This document shows, piece by piece, positions 25,949 through 36,316 of a DNA stretch of 64,000 nt. The DNA is taken from positions 682,001-746,000 of the forward strand of contig JACKMK010000004.1 in NCBI GenBank assembly GCA_024235395.1. Reading direction: 5' to 3'. Position 1 is the first letter of the stretch, and each line of letters begins with the position of its first letter. Made by a program: the position numbers and the translations under genes. The notes under the pieces are model-generated. The model was not told the DNA's origin. It was given only the letters and a program-made list of their open reading frames with translations, and ran no database searches. The stretch comes from Chromatiaceae bacterium. Lineage in GTDB: Bacteria > Pseudomonadota > Gammaproteobacteria > Chromatiales > Chromatiaceae.

Positions 25949-27772
25949 ATGTCGAAAGTCCATGTCACCGACGTCATCCTGCGTGATGCCCATCAGTCGT
26001 TGCTCGCAACGCGCATGCGGCTGGACGACATGTTGCCGATCTGTCCGAAGCTCGATGCGATCGGCTACTGGTCGTTGGAATGCTGGGGCGGCGCCACCTT
26101 CGACGCCTGCGTGCGTTTCCTCAAAGAGGACCCCTGGGAACGCCTGCGCAAGCTGCGCGAGGCACTGCCGAATACCCGACTGCAGATGTTGCTGCGCGGC
26201 CAGAACCTGCTCGGCTACCGTCATTACTCCGACGACGTCGTGCGTGCCTTCGTGGAGAGGGCGGCGTCCAATGGCATGGACGTGTTTCGCATCTTCGATG
26301 CGATGAACGATGTGCGCAATCTCAAGGTCTCGATCGAGGCCACCAAGGCGGCCGACAGGCACGCCCAGGGGACGATCTGCTACACCGTGAGTCCGGTACA
26401 CGACACGCGCGGTTTCGTGGCCATGGCCAAGGAACTCGCCGCGATGGGCTGTGACTCGCTGGCGATCAAGGACATGGCGGGCCTGCTCACGCCGATGGCC
26501 ACCAGCGATCTCGTCAAGGCACTCAGCGACGCGGTCGATCTGCCCCTGCACCTGCACAGTCACGCCACATCGGGGCAGGCGGAGATGTGTCATCTGAAAG
26601 CTATCGAGGCGGGTTGCACGCACATCGATACCGCGATCTCGTCGATGGCGGGCGGCACCAGCCATGCGCCGACCGAGAGCATGGTCGCGGCACTGCGCGG
26701 CACCGAATACGACACCGGTCTGGACCTGGAGAAAATCCAGGAGGTCGGCATGTATTTCTATGCGGTGCGCAAGAAATACCACCAGTTCGAGAGCGACTAC
26801 ACCGGCGTCGATACCCGGGTGCAGGTGAACCAGGTACCCGGCGGCATGATCTCCAACCTCGCCAACCAGCTGAAGGAACAGAACGCGCTGGACCGCATGA
26901 ACGAGGTTTTGGTCGAGATACCGGCGGTGCGCAAGGACCTCGGTTACCCGCCGCTGGTCACCCCGACCTCGCAGATCGTCGGCACCCAGGCGGTACTGAA
27001 CGTGCTCACCGGCAAGCGCTACCAGAGCATCACCAACGAAGTGAAGCGCTACCTGCAGGGTGGCTACGGGCGCGCACCGGCGACCGTCAACCCGACCCTG
27101 CAGCAACAGGCGGTGGGCAACGAGGAGATCATCGAGGTGCGTCCCGCCGACCTGCTCAGCCCCGAGTTGGACAAGCTGCGCAACGAGATCGGCCAGCTCG
27201 CCGGCAGCGAGGAAGACGTGCTGACCTACGCGATGTTTCCCGAGGTCGGCAGGCTGTATCTCGAACAGCGCGCCGCCGGAACCCTGGTACCGGAACAGCT
27301 GGAACCGGCACAAGGCAACGCGACGCCGAGCACGGCACCCACCGAGTTCAATATCGCACTGCACGGCGAGACCTATCACATCAAGGTGACCGGGGCGGGA
27401 CACAAGGAACAGTCTGAGCGACATTTCTATTTCACCGTCGACGGCGTGCCCGAAGAGGTCGTGGTCGAGACGCTCGACCAGGTGGTGCTGGAAGGTGGCG
27501 CGAAAGGCGCCGTCAAACAGGGGATTGCCGGCAAGCGGCCGCGGGCCACCGAGGAGGGTCACGTGACCACGTCGATGCCGGGCAATATCGTGGACGTGCT
27601 GGTCAAGGAGGGAGACAGCGTGACCGCCGGCCAGCCGGTGCTGATCACCGAGGCGATGAAGATGGAGACCGAGGTGCAGGCGCCGATCGCCGGCACCGTC
27701 ACCGGCGTGTACGTGCAGAAAGGCGACTCGGTCAATCCGAACGAGGCGCTGATCGAGATCAGCGCCGCATGA
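25949..27772 (+). CDS. pycB: Pyruvate carboxylase subunit B / oxaloacetate decarboxylase alpha-type
   Basis: 607 residues. The N-terminal 300 residues are the HMGL-like TIM barrel carboxyltransferase (VILRDAHQSLLATRMR, LECWGGATFDACVRFL, GQNLLGYRHYSDDVV, LPLHLHSHATSGQAEMCHLK), followed by the conserved PYC_OADA domain and a C-terminal biotinyl domain with EAMKMETEVQAP, where the Lys carries biotin. Because it is paired with pycA and no oxaloacetate decarboxylase beta or gamma genes are present, the carboxylating role is favoured over the Na+-pumping decarboxylase, though the sequence alone does not exclude the latter. Confidence 0.88.
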   Translation: MSKVHVTDVILRDAHQSLLATRMRLDDMLPICPKLDAIGYWSLECWGGATFDACVRFLKEDPWERLRKLREALPNTRLQMLLRGQNLLGYRHYSDDVVRAFVERAASNGMDVFRIFDAMNDVRNLKVSIEATKAADRHAQGTICYTVSPVHDTRGFVAMAKELAAMGCDSLAIKDMAGLLTPMATSDLVKALSDAVDLPLHLHSHATSGQAEMCHLKAIEAGCTHIDTAISSMAGGTSHAPTESMVAALRGTEYDTGLDLEKIQEVGMYFYAVRKKYHQFESDYTGVDTRVQVNQVPGGMISNLANQLKEQNALDRMNEVLVEIPAVRKDLGYPPLVTPTSQIVGTQAVLNVLTGKRYQSITNEVKRYLQGGYGRAPATVNPTLQQQAVGNEEIIEVRPADLLSPELDKLRNEIGQLAGSEEDVLTYAMFPEVGRLYLEQRAAGTLVPEQLEPAQGNATPSTAPTEFNIALHGETYHIKVTGAGHKEQSERHFYFTVDGVPEEVVVETLDQVVLEGGAKGAVKQGIAGKRPRATEEGHVTTSMPGNIVDVLVKEGDSVTAGQPVLITEAMKMETEVQAPIAGTVTGVYVQKGDSVNPNEALIEISAA

Positions 27773-27874
27773 CGCTTCGTGCCCGGCACACGGCCGGGTT
27801 CACGGGCGCGTCATGCGCCCCGCCGGGCTGCCGGGTGATGCCGATCTCGCCTGCACGGCGCGGCCGATCCAGGG

Positions 27875-28534
27875 CTACCCGAGTTCCGGTGTCTCGGCGG
27901 TCACCATGAACACCACCCGCTCGGCGATATTGGTGACCCGATCGCCGATGCGCTCCAGATGGTAGGCGATCCACAACAGGTGCGTCGCACGCATCGTCGG
28001 GTCGGCAGAGGTCATCAGCTGCATCAGCAGGTTTGACGCCGCCTGCTCGTCCAGGTCGTCCACCTCGCGATCGTCGTCCGCGGCGGCCCGCGCCAGCTCG
28101 GCATCCCGGTTCTCGTAGGCCTCCATCACGCGTGTCAGCATGTTTCCGCAGATATCATGCATCGCCTCCAGACGATCGATGGGTCCGGAAAAATCGCCCG
28201 GATCCATCCCCAGCACGATCTTCGCGATGTCTTTGGCATGGTCCGCGATACGTTCGAGTTCCGTCGAGATCTGCAGACTGGCGACGATGTCGCGCAGATC
28301 GGCGGCGACCGGCTGGTGCAATGCCAGGGCCTGCAGGCATTCGCCCTCGATGACCTGCAGCATCTGGTTGATCTGGGTGTCCTGCTCCACGACCGTCTGC
28401 GCAAGACCGGCTTCCTGGCTCATCAGGCTGTCCATCGCCGACGCCTGCGCCTGCTCGGCGAGTCGAAACATGTGCAGCACATTGTTGTGGATCTGCACTT
28501 CCTGCCGGTCGAGTATTCTGAGTACTTTGTTCAT
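27875..28534 (-). CDS. phoU: PhoU phosphate-transport regulator
   Basis: 219 residues from ATG 28534 (MNKVLRILDRQEVQIHNNVLHMFRL). Two three-helix PhoU repeats are visible, each with the metal-binding pattern: QISTELERIADHAKDIAKIV and IAYHLERIGDRVTNIAERVV. PhoU restrains the PhoR/PhoB system and PstSCAB phosphate uptake when phosphate is plentiful. The pst and pho genes are not in this window, so phoU stands alone between pycB (convergent) and the multihaem cytochrome gene. An N-terminally longer frame exists but lacks similarity. Confidence 0.92.
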   Translation of the reverse strand: MNKVLRILDRQEVQIHNNVLHMFRLAEQAQASAMDSLMSQEAGLAQTVVEQDTQINQMLQVIEGECLQALALHQPVAADLRDIVASLQISTELERIADHAKDIAKIVLGMDPGDFSGPIDRLEAMHDICGNMLTRVMEAYENRDAELARAAADDDREVDDLDEQAASNLLMQLMTSADPTMRATHLLWIAYHLERIGDRVTNIAERVVFMVTAETPELG

Positions 28535-28665
28535 CGTGGCCTGGGGTCCTTCGTTAGATCGCCGTTGGTTCGTTCTCGGTTGTTTGGCCGATTTTCGCCG
28601 ATTTGGGGCCCGCTTGGCGACAGGTCGCGGACACGCCCCGTCGCGGCGCAGCCCCACCGGATCGA

Positions 28666-30981
28666 TCAACGCTGCGTCTGATCCGCGCGGATGGTTTCGA
28701 TCAACTCCACGACGCTGCGATTGCCGGGCAGCAACTGGCGCAGCCGTTCTGCATAGCCGAGCGCCTGCTCGTTCAGGCCCTGCCGATGGAGACCCACGGC
28801 GAGGGCCTGCAGGCTGTCCCGATCGTTCGGGTGCCGCCGTGCGACCGCTTCCCACACCTTCAGCGCCTGCGGAGCCGCCCCGGTCGAATCCAGCGCGACA
28901 CCGTAGACGTACCCGAAACGGGGGGCCTCCGGCGCGAATTCGTAAGCCGTTTTCAGGCTTTCCATCGCGGCCTCGGTCCGCCCGGTACGGATCATCAACA
29001 GTCCCAGCGCGTGGTGCAGGCTCGCCGCATTCGGGCGTGCCGCGATACCCGCACGCAGGACACGTTCGGCATCCGCTTCACGATCCAGCGTGCGCAGCAG
29101 ATCCGCCTGGTTCACGTAGGCAGGCAGATACCCGGGATCCCGCCTCAAGGCCTCTCCGAACGCCCGCTCGGACTCGTCGATCATCCCCTGACGCGCATGG
29201 AAACCGGCCAGGTTCACCCAGTGTTCGGCGCGGTCGGCATTGAGACGTTCCGCTGCGAGGTATTCATCGAACACCCGCTGCAGACGCGGTCGGTCGGCGG
29301 CCTCGAGTTCCGCCACCCGAACGTCCGACAATGCGACCGCGACAGCGATGCGCACGCCGCGCACCGGGTCCGCGAGCAGCGGGACCAGCAGCTTCCAGCG
29401 CGTGTCCCGATCAAGCCGCGCCAAGGCTTCCACCGCCGCACGCCGTTCGAGTGCGTCCTCGGCGTAGAGCCCATTGACGACCGCCTGGATGGATCCGGGA
29501 CCCAGGTGAGCCCCCAATGCACCCAAAGCCGTGGCCCGCGCAATCGCCGGTGCTGCCGGGTCCACCGCCAACGCGGCGAGCCGTTCGGGCGCATCGGCCT
29601 GATCCGCGCGCGCGGCCGCGAATGCCGCGGCATAGGTCTGAAAGCCCTCGCGACGGTCAGCACCGTACCATTGCCGGATCTGTTGCGCCGCCCAGGCGGC
29701 ACTGCGTCCCTTGTGGCAGCCACTGCAGACATCCGGCACGCCGAGGGAGGCTGCCAGGTCGGGACGCGGAATACGGAAGCTGTGATCACGACGGGGATCG
29801 ACCACCATGTAGGTGCGTGCCGGCATGTGGCAGTCGACGCAGGCACTGCCGTCACCACCTGCAGGGTGGAAGTGATGCCGGCTCGAGTCGTAGGCCTCGG
29901 CCTTGTGGCATGCCGTGCACAGCGCATTGCCAGCACGGCGGATCTTCAGGCTGTGAGGTTCGTGACAGTCGCTGCAGGTCACGCCTGCCGCATGCATCCG
30001 GCTCTGTCGGAAAGAACCGTAGACATAGACCTCGTCGAGCATCTGCCCGTCGGGAAAATACAAGCCGTCCTCCAGCAGCGCCACGCGATGGCTGTCGGAT
30101 AACGGCGCACCGTGTCGATAGTCCTCGGACAGCTGCGATCGGCGTGCATGACAGCGGCCACACAGCTCGAGCTGGGACGCGCCTTTCGCCGCCGAGGTGC
30201 GCACCGCGGTATCGCTGCCCTCCGCTGCGCTCCATGTCGCGCCCGGTGCGAGCTGTACCACCAGCCCGTGATCGGCCGGATACGCCGCTGACTCTCCCCT
30301 GCCGGCCGCCTCCGCCAACTCCACGTGGCGGGAAGCCGGGCCGTGACAGGCCTCGCACCCGACGTCGATCTCGCTCCAGGTCGTCGCGTAACGGTCTTGC
30401 GCGGAGTCATAACCCTTGCGCAGGTTCGTCGAATGACACTCGGCGCATGCAAAATTCCAGTTGTGTGCGGACGACAGCCAGTGAAGTTCGTCGCCTGGCG
30501 GGACATCTTCGTCGGGATACAGGCTGAACCAGCGCTGTCCGCCGGCCTCCGCGGGGCGGCTGTCCCAGGCGACCGTGAGCGCCTGGTAACGTCCGTCGGG
30601 AAAGCCGACCAGGTATTGCTGCAAAGGCGCTACGCCGAACGTGAAGCCGACCTCGTAGACGTGCTGGGCGCCGTCCGCGCCCTGGGTCTCGACCATGAAT
30701 CGCGGGCCGTCGCGGAAGAAACGACTGCGCACACCGCGGTGCTCGAAGACGCGACCGCCGAAGTCCCCGAGCACGGTTGCATCCGTGGCCGCTTGCATGG
30801 CCAGGTCGTGATGGGAGCCGAGCCAGGACCGGTACTGTTCCGCGTGGCAGGTCTTACAGGCGGACGAGCCGACGTAGCCCGGTCCTGAATCCGGCGTCGG
30901 CTCGGCCAACGCGGCGGCCGGCGCCACGATCATCGAGACGGTGAGAAGCGGACCGACGATCCAGCCGAAGAGAGAGCTCAT
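28666..30981 (-). CDS. Exported octahaem cytochrome c with HEAT-like and TPR repeats
   Basis: 771 residues with signal peptide MSSLFGWIVGPLLTVSMIVAPAAALA. Eight CxxCH haem-binding motifs occur in the first 430 residues: CKTCH, CAECH, CEACH, CGRCH, CSDCH, CTACH, CVDCH and CSGCH, with nearby His residues as possible distal ligands. Residues 440-560 form HEAT-like helical repeats (RATALGALGAHLG, RRAAVEALARLDRD), and 570-770 form four or five TPRs. This combination of a cytochrome c554-like haem domain and a scaffold suggests a periplasmic electron carrier or reductase that docks a partner. Substrate unknown. It is the last gene of a leftward run with the outer-membrane protein, HAD and sulfatase genes. 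Confidence 0.88.
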   Translation of the reverse strand: MSSLFGWIVGPLLTVSMIVAPAAALAEPTPDSGPGYVGSSACKTCHAEQYRSWLGSHHDLAMQAATDATVLGDFGGRVFEHRGVRSRFFRDGPRFMVETQGADGAQHVYEVGFTFGVAPLQQYLVGFPDGRYQALTVAWDSRPAEAGGQRWFSLYPDEDVPPGDELHWLSSAHNWNFACAECHSTNLRKGYDSAQDRYATTWSEIDVGCEACHGPASRHVELAEAAGRGESAAYPADHGLVVQLAPGATWSAAEGSDTAVRTSAAKGASQLELCGRCHARRSQLSEDYRHGAPLSDSHRVALLEDGLYFPDGQMLDEVYVYGSFRQSRMHAAGVTCSDCHEPHSLKIRRAGNALCTACHKAEAYDSSRHHFHPAGGDGSACVDCHMPARTYMVVDPRRDHSFRIPRPDLAASLGVPDVCSGCHKGRSAAWAAQQIRQWYGADRREGFQTYAAAFAAARADQADAPERLAALAVDPAAPAIARATALGALGAHLGPGSIQAVVNGLYAEDALERRAAVEALARLDRDTRWKLLVPLLADPVRGVRIAVAVALSDVRVAELEAADRPRLQRVFDEYLAAERLNADRAEHWVNLAGFHARQGMIDESERAFGEALRRDPGYLPAYVNQADLLRTLDREADAERVLRAGIAARPNAASLHHALGLLMIRTGRTEAAMESLKTAYEFAPEAPRFGYVYGVALDSTGAAPQALKVWEAVARRHPNDRDSLQALAVGLHRQGLNEQALGYAERLRQLLPGNRSVVELIETIRADQTQR

Positions 30982-31077
30982 GCACCAATCCCCCGAGCAG
31001 CGATCGCCTCCCGGTCACGGAGATACATCTGGCCGCCTATGCTGCGAACTGCGACGACCGCGCACATGGCGGGCCGT

Positions 31078-31926
31078 TCAGAAATGCCACCGGGCACTCA
31101 ACAGCGGGCCACTGAAATGGACGTTGTCGATCGCACTGCCGGACTTGAAGTCCCACTCGAGGTGCCGGTAGCTCAGCGCGACGTCGCCCCAGTCGAATGC
31201 GCGTCCGACACCGAGCTGCGCCTGCCAGGTCAGCCTCGACTCGCCGCTGCCGACATCGACATGATAGAGGCCGTACCAGCGCTCGCCGAGGCGCACCTCT
31301 CCTCCCAGCCCCAGGATGCCGTCCCAGACACTGAGCGAATCGTGGATGCTGCGCTCTATCGCCAGTGCCTCGAGGGGGCCCGGCTGCAGCTGTGCCGCGA
31401 AATCGAGCGCGAGGTTGAAATAGCGGACCCCGGCGCGCAGATCGACCCGGGCCGTCTCGCTGCTCATCAGATCGTATCCGGCCCAGAGCGTGAGCACCGT
31501 CCCCTTGGTTGCGACGTCCGCGTCGACCCTGGCGGGAATACCCGGCCCGACCGGGAGTTTCACGCTGCCGCTGTCGCTCGCGCTCACGTCCATGTAGACG
31601 ACATCCGCGAATAGTGACCACCTCGATCGCCTGGCCTCCAGCGACCCCATGAAGGCCATGTCGAGGTTGCTGATCAGCGTGTCGAAACCGACATCGACGT
31701 GATTGTCGGCCGCGGTGTCGCCCTCGATCCCTGCGCCCCAGAGATAGACCGTGGCGGTATACCCCCAGTCGTCGTCTGCGGCCGCCGCAGCGAACCCGGC
31801 CATAAGCAGGCCAATACCGATCCACCATCGGCAGGACCGGACAGCGATAGAGGCAGGCGGCGCCGATGTCGGGAAATGTCGCCCTGTGCCGCTTGTGCTG
31901 CAGCGGCACCCTGACCTGCTGCTCAC
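31078..31926 (-). CDS. Putative outer-membrane beta-barrel protein
   Basis: 282 residues if GTG 31926 is used; that codon overlaps the stop of the upstream HAD gene (GTGA), implying coupled translation. The next in-frame ATG (31803) would cut the signal region (WWIGIGLLMAGFAAAAA). The mature part has alternating hydrophobic/polar strands (YTATVYLWGAGI, SLFADVVYMDVSA, VLTLWAGYDLM, VDLRAGVRYFNLAL, WYGLYHVDVG, WQAQLGVGRAFDWGDVALSYRHLEWDF) and ends in Phe (LLSARWHF), the usual BAM recognition signal. Size and strand number fit a small barrel of 8-12 strands. Cargo unknown. Downstream after 96 bp is the octahaem cytochrome gene. Confidence 0.7.
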   Translation of the reverse strand: MSSRSGCRCSTSGTGRHFPTSAPPASIAVRSCRWWIGIGLLMAGFAAAAADDDWGYTATVYLWGAGIEGDTAADNHVDVGFDTLISNLDMAFMGSLEARRSRWSLFADVVYMDVSASDSGSVKLPVGPGIPARVDADVATKGTVLTLWAGYDLMSSETARVDLRAGVRYFNLALDFAAQLQPGPLEALAIERSIHDSLSVWDGILGLGGEVRLGERWYGLYHVDVGSGESRLTWQAQLGVGRAFDWGDVALSYRHLEWDFKSGSAIDNVHFSGPLLSARWHF

Positions 31927-32897
31927 TGCGCGAACACCTTGTTCCAGTCGTTCTTCATGTCGATGACCGTCCAGCCCTTCTGCGACGCCTCGTCCAGTGC
32001 CTTGTCCAGCTTGCCGACATGCGACTTCCGGTCGTACGCCCATTCGCGCTCGCCGTCGGTGTGATGCAACAGCAGGCCGAAGCGCGCGCCCTCGCCGGCC
32101 GTGGTCCACTGCAGCATCTGCAGGTCACCGTCGGAATTGCCGGACGCAAACAGCGGAACACGGCCGATGAACTTGTGGATTCCCACGGGCTTGCCGGCCT
32201 TGTCATCGATGAAATCGATCTCGGGCAGGCGGCGCAGCACGGGCCCGGACTCGGTCATCTCGAATTCCACCTTGATGCTGCTGCCGATCACCTGTTCCGG
32301 TGGCACGCCGTAGACGCGCTCCGCCCAGGGCCGCATGAACTCGATGCCACCCCCCGAAACGATGAATGTCTTGAAGCCGTTTGCCCGCAAGTACCCGAGT
32401 AGCTCGAGCATCGGCTGGTAGACCATCTCGGTGTACAGCTTGCCGGTCTTGGGATGTCGTGCCGTCGTAATCCAATCCTCGACGATGCGCGCGAACTCGG
32501 CCGTGGTCATGCCACCATGCGAGGCCATCACCAGCTGCAGCAGACCCTTTTCGCCGGAAGCCGCCAAGGCCTCCATATCGTCTTCCAGCACCGCTTTGAA
32601 CGGCTGCTCGGTCTTCCACTCAGGGTGCTCGGGCGCCAACGCCTTGACCCGGTCGATCGCAAACAGCAGTTGGAAATACGCCGGCTTTTCCGCCCACAGA
32701 TTGCCGTCGTTGTCGAATACCGCAATCCGCTCCGCCACCGGCACGTACTGTGCGCCACCGTCGGTCGTTACCGCCTGCACGAAGTCGACGATGGCCTGCT
32801 TGGTCTTGCCGTCGTTCCACGAGGCCAGCGGATCGGCGAACACCGGTTGCGCGACCAGCATGGCCGCACACAGCAACTTCCAGAACCAAGTCTTCAT
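31923..32897 (-). CDS. Periplasmic HAD-family hydrolase
   Basis: 324 residues with a signal peptide (MKTWFWKLLCAAMLVAQPVFA). HAD motif I is AVFDNDGNLW near residue 60 (nucleophile Asp, second Asp two residues later), motif II is KTFIVSGGG, and the C-terminal motif is FASGNSDGDLQMLQW, matching the phosphoserine-phosphatase-like branch. Export is unusual for this branch. Since it lies next to an exported arylsulfatase and the fold is a phosphatase, a joint role in releasing phosphate or sulfate from organic esters is a reasonable inference. It overlaps the outer-membrane protein gene by 4 bp. Confidence 0.82.
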   Translation of the reverse strand: MKTWFWKLLCAAMLVAQPVFADPLASWNDGKTKQAIVDFVQAVTTDGGAQYVPVAERIAVFDNDGNLWAEKPAYFQLLFAIDRVKALAPEHPEWKTEQPFKAVLEDDMEALAASGEKGLLQLVMASHGGMTTAEFARIVEDWITTARHPKTGKLYTEMVYQPMLELLGYLRANGFKTFIVSGGGIEFMRPWAERVYGVPPEQVIGSSIKVEFEMTESGPVLRRLPEIDFIDDKAGKPVGIHKFIGRVPLFASGNSDGDLQMLQWTTAGEGARFGLLLHHTDGEREWAYDRKSHVGKLDKALDEASQKGWTVIDMKNDWNKVFAQ

Positions 32898-32913
32898 GGT
32901 TGTCCCTCTTCAG

Positions 32914-32940
32914 AAAAAGGCCGCTCTTTACAGAGCGGCC
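32914..32940 (-). terminator. Terminator between the sulfatase and HAD genes
   Basis: On the minus strand GGCCGCTCT, loop GTAA and AGAGCGGCC form a perfect 9-bp stem followed by TTTTTC. It lies 50 bp after the sulfatase stop and 17 bp before the HAD start, so sulfatase transcripts are probably largely ended here, with partial read-through or a separate promoter feeding the HAD, barrel and cytochrome genes. Confidence 0.75.
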
Positions 32941-32989
32941 ATCTGCTTTCTCGATTGGCGGAGCGAACTCCGCCCCAGGCTTGTCGAGG

Positions 32990-34600
<1,611 letters not shown>

Positions 34601-35115
34601 CAGTTGTCTTCTCCTCCCGATGGTCGCCCGCGCGCGCCAGGCTGATAGTAAGGATTGTTAGCAAACCGGTGCTTTAGACCACATCCAGCACGCTGAGTCC
34701 AGAACAGGGGACATTCAGAGGATGAGGATCGCCCCGGCTTTCTGCGTCTCAACAATATAGACGTATTTCCCTGCGTCGAAACTGCCGGGTACGGCGATGG
34801 TTCGGAGCATTGCGTGGTCACATTTCCCAACCGCGGACTGGCCACTTTCTTTTTTCCGGATTTGGACTGAGTCCGGTTCGAGCAGGCCTGGGGTGCGGAT
34901 CCTGGCCCGCGCCAGACTCCGGTGCTTGTCTCACCCCCCTCGCCAGCGCGCATTCTACACAACACGATCGGGAAATCGACCGGTCCACGCGCGGATGGTC
35001 GGGCAAGGATGCGTGCAGACAGGGCACCCACGATGCCCGACCACGCTGGCCTGCAGTCCCTCAGGGCGCTAGCATCGTTTCATGCGGCAACCCGTGTCGC
35101 ATAAGGGAGCAAGCA
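34601..35115. other. Intergenic region without a recognised gene
   Basis: About 515 bp between the divergent sulfatase and 92-residue protein genes. Frames through it lack a credible start and show no family features. A stretch near 34855-34875 pairs TCCGG and CCGGA around TTTGGACTGAG and looks like a small hairpin but is not followed by T residues on either strand. Promoters for both flanking genes presumably lie here, but no hexamer pair with good spacing stands out. Confidence 0.45.
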
Positions 35116-35394
35116 ATGACCGAACATTCAAAAGACGACGGCGTCGTTTTCGCATTGCTCGAGCGGTTCGAAAAATTTCGCCTGCCCCGCGCACTCGACA
35201 TCAAGAAGCGGGTCGACAGCGGCGACAGGCTGAACGATGCCGACATTGCGTTCCTGCAACGCGTGATGCACGACGCGGACGAGGTGAAACGCTACGCCGA
35301 AAAACGCCCCGACCTGCAGGCACTGTATGCCCGTGCGGTGAACCTGTATCAGGAGATCACCAAGAAGGCGCTGGAAAACGAGCAGCGATCCTGA
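35116..35394 (+). CDS. Conserved hypothetical cytoplasmic protein, 92 residues
   Basis: ATG 35116 follows GGGAGCAAGCA, a fair ribosome binding site, which decides this start over a longer upstream frame. The sequence (SKDDGVVFALLERFEKFRLPRALDIKKRVDSGDRLNDADIAFLQRVMHDADEVKRYAEKRPDLQALYARAVNLYQEITKKALENEQ) is almost wholly helical and highly charged, without Cys or membrane segments. It looks like a small helical adaptor or stress protein. I do not recognise a named family. It stands alone. Confidence 0.6.
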   Translation: MTEHSKDDGVVFALLERFEKFRLPRALDIKKRVDSGDRLNDADIAFLQRVMHDADEVKRYAEKRPDLQALYARAVNLYQEITKKALENEQRS

Positions 35395-36297
35395 CGCTGC
35401 GCCGGCCGGTCGCGGTGCCGAAGACCATCGCGCTTGAACGGACATCAGTGATGTGACGGCAACTGCAGATATGCGGACTGCCGGAGTCATCAAGACGGTC
35501 AGTCGACGTCGGCGACGTTCCCCGGCGAATGACGATGACAGGGCCGATCATCCGCGGTCCGCGCTATTTCGCGACAAAATGCGACGAAGCCCACCCAGCG
35601 CATCGATGCGCGTGACGGACGTCGCAATGTGCCGGTCGCTGCATTGGTGCACGAACGCGCCGTCCCTCGTATGCGCAGATTTTGGCGCTATTCGCCTGCT
35701 CACGCAGCGAGCGTTTTCGTTGTCCCACTTCAAACAAATCTGGTAGCACATCAGCCCGGATCGATCCCAGCCGATACGGTCACTGAGACTCCCCTCGCTG
35801 TGGTATTTCGCCCGCCTGCCCGGCGGGCGTTTCTTTGCCTGGATTGCAGACCACAGATCGCCAAAGGTGCCGTCGCCTTGTCTTGCGCGCCAACGCGATC
35901 CAGCCGCCGCACGCAGGGAACCGACCTTGTCGAGAAACCCCGTCCGCCGCATACCCGATACCCGAAATCCGCATCGCAAACCGTCAGGCGTAGCAGTCCT
36001 GCGCAAGGACATCCGAATCCGGCACAGACCCAAGATTGAACAGCGCCCTGAACCGGTGCAGAGACACCCTTGGGTTTGCGACGGTGCATCTCCATGCCGC
36101 GGCAAGGAGGCGCTGGCGAGGGTGACGGTCCAACCGGTAGTTCCAGCGCCCACCTCCGCAATCCCCGATGCGGCTATCCGACGTGTCACGCAACGTTTGC
36201 GGTCACCGGCGGTATCCGGTTGAGCCCAATGATTGAACCCACAGGTTTGGACGCCCGGCCGCACCACCTGTACGGGATTCTTGACAAACCGGGATCA
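35395..36297. other. Long intergenic region with a strong internal terminator
   Basis: About 900 bp without a convincing gene. Overlapping frames exist on both strands (for example 35548-36267 leftward and 35867-36223 rightward), but they have random composition, are Arg-rich, lack ribosome binding sites and show no known motif. A rightward terminator at 35809-35836 ends some transcript from this side, either the 92-residue gene with a 415-base tail or an unannotated small RNA. A TTGACA at 36281-36286 is the likely -35 of the MarR gene. Confidence 0.45.
35809..35836 (+). terminator. Rho-independent terminator reading rightward
   Basis: CGCCCGCC (35809-35816), loop TGCCC and GGCGGGCG (35822-35829) form a perfect 8-bp GC stem followed by TTTCTTT. 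No protein gene ends near it; the closest rightward gene stops at 35394. Confidence 0.6.
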
Positions 36298-36314
36298 TTA
36301 GTTAGGATTCCTAC
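36281..36314 (+). promoter_or_regulatory. MarR-gene promoter and operator
   Basis: TTGACA (36281-36286) with TAGGAT 16 bp later (36303-36308) is a plausible sigma-70 promoter. The -10 lies inside TTAGTTAGGATTCCTAC (36298-36314), whose core TAGGA-T-TCCTA is a perfect inverted repeat. The same TTAGTTAGGA-N-TCCT block recurs at 36961-36975 before the next gene. The start codon at 36317 is only a few bases past the likely transcription start, so the mRNA would be nearly leaderless. Autorepression by the MarR protein is inferred. Confidence 0.6.
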
Positions 36315-36316
36315 CT

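Noticed and set aside
25934..27562. 542-codon frame on the minus strand across pycB
   Set aside because: Antisense to a full-length carboxylase subunit with all motifs; no domain in the translation.
34865..34905. tRNA-like T-arm (GGTTCGAGC) near 34.87 kb
   Set aside because: No acceptor stem, CCA end or anticodon arm at the expected distances on either strand.
35548..36267. 239-codon leftward frame in the gap before the MarR gene
   Set aside because: Composition is random, there is no ribosome binding site or family motif, and rightward frames overlap it with equal quality.
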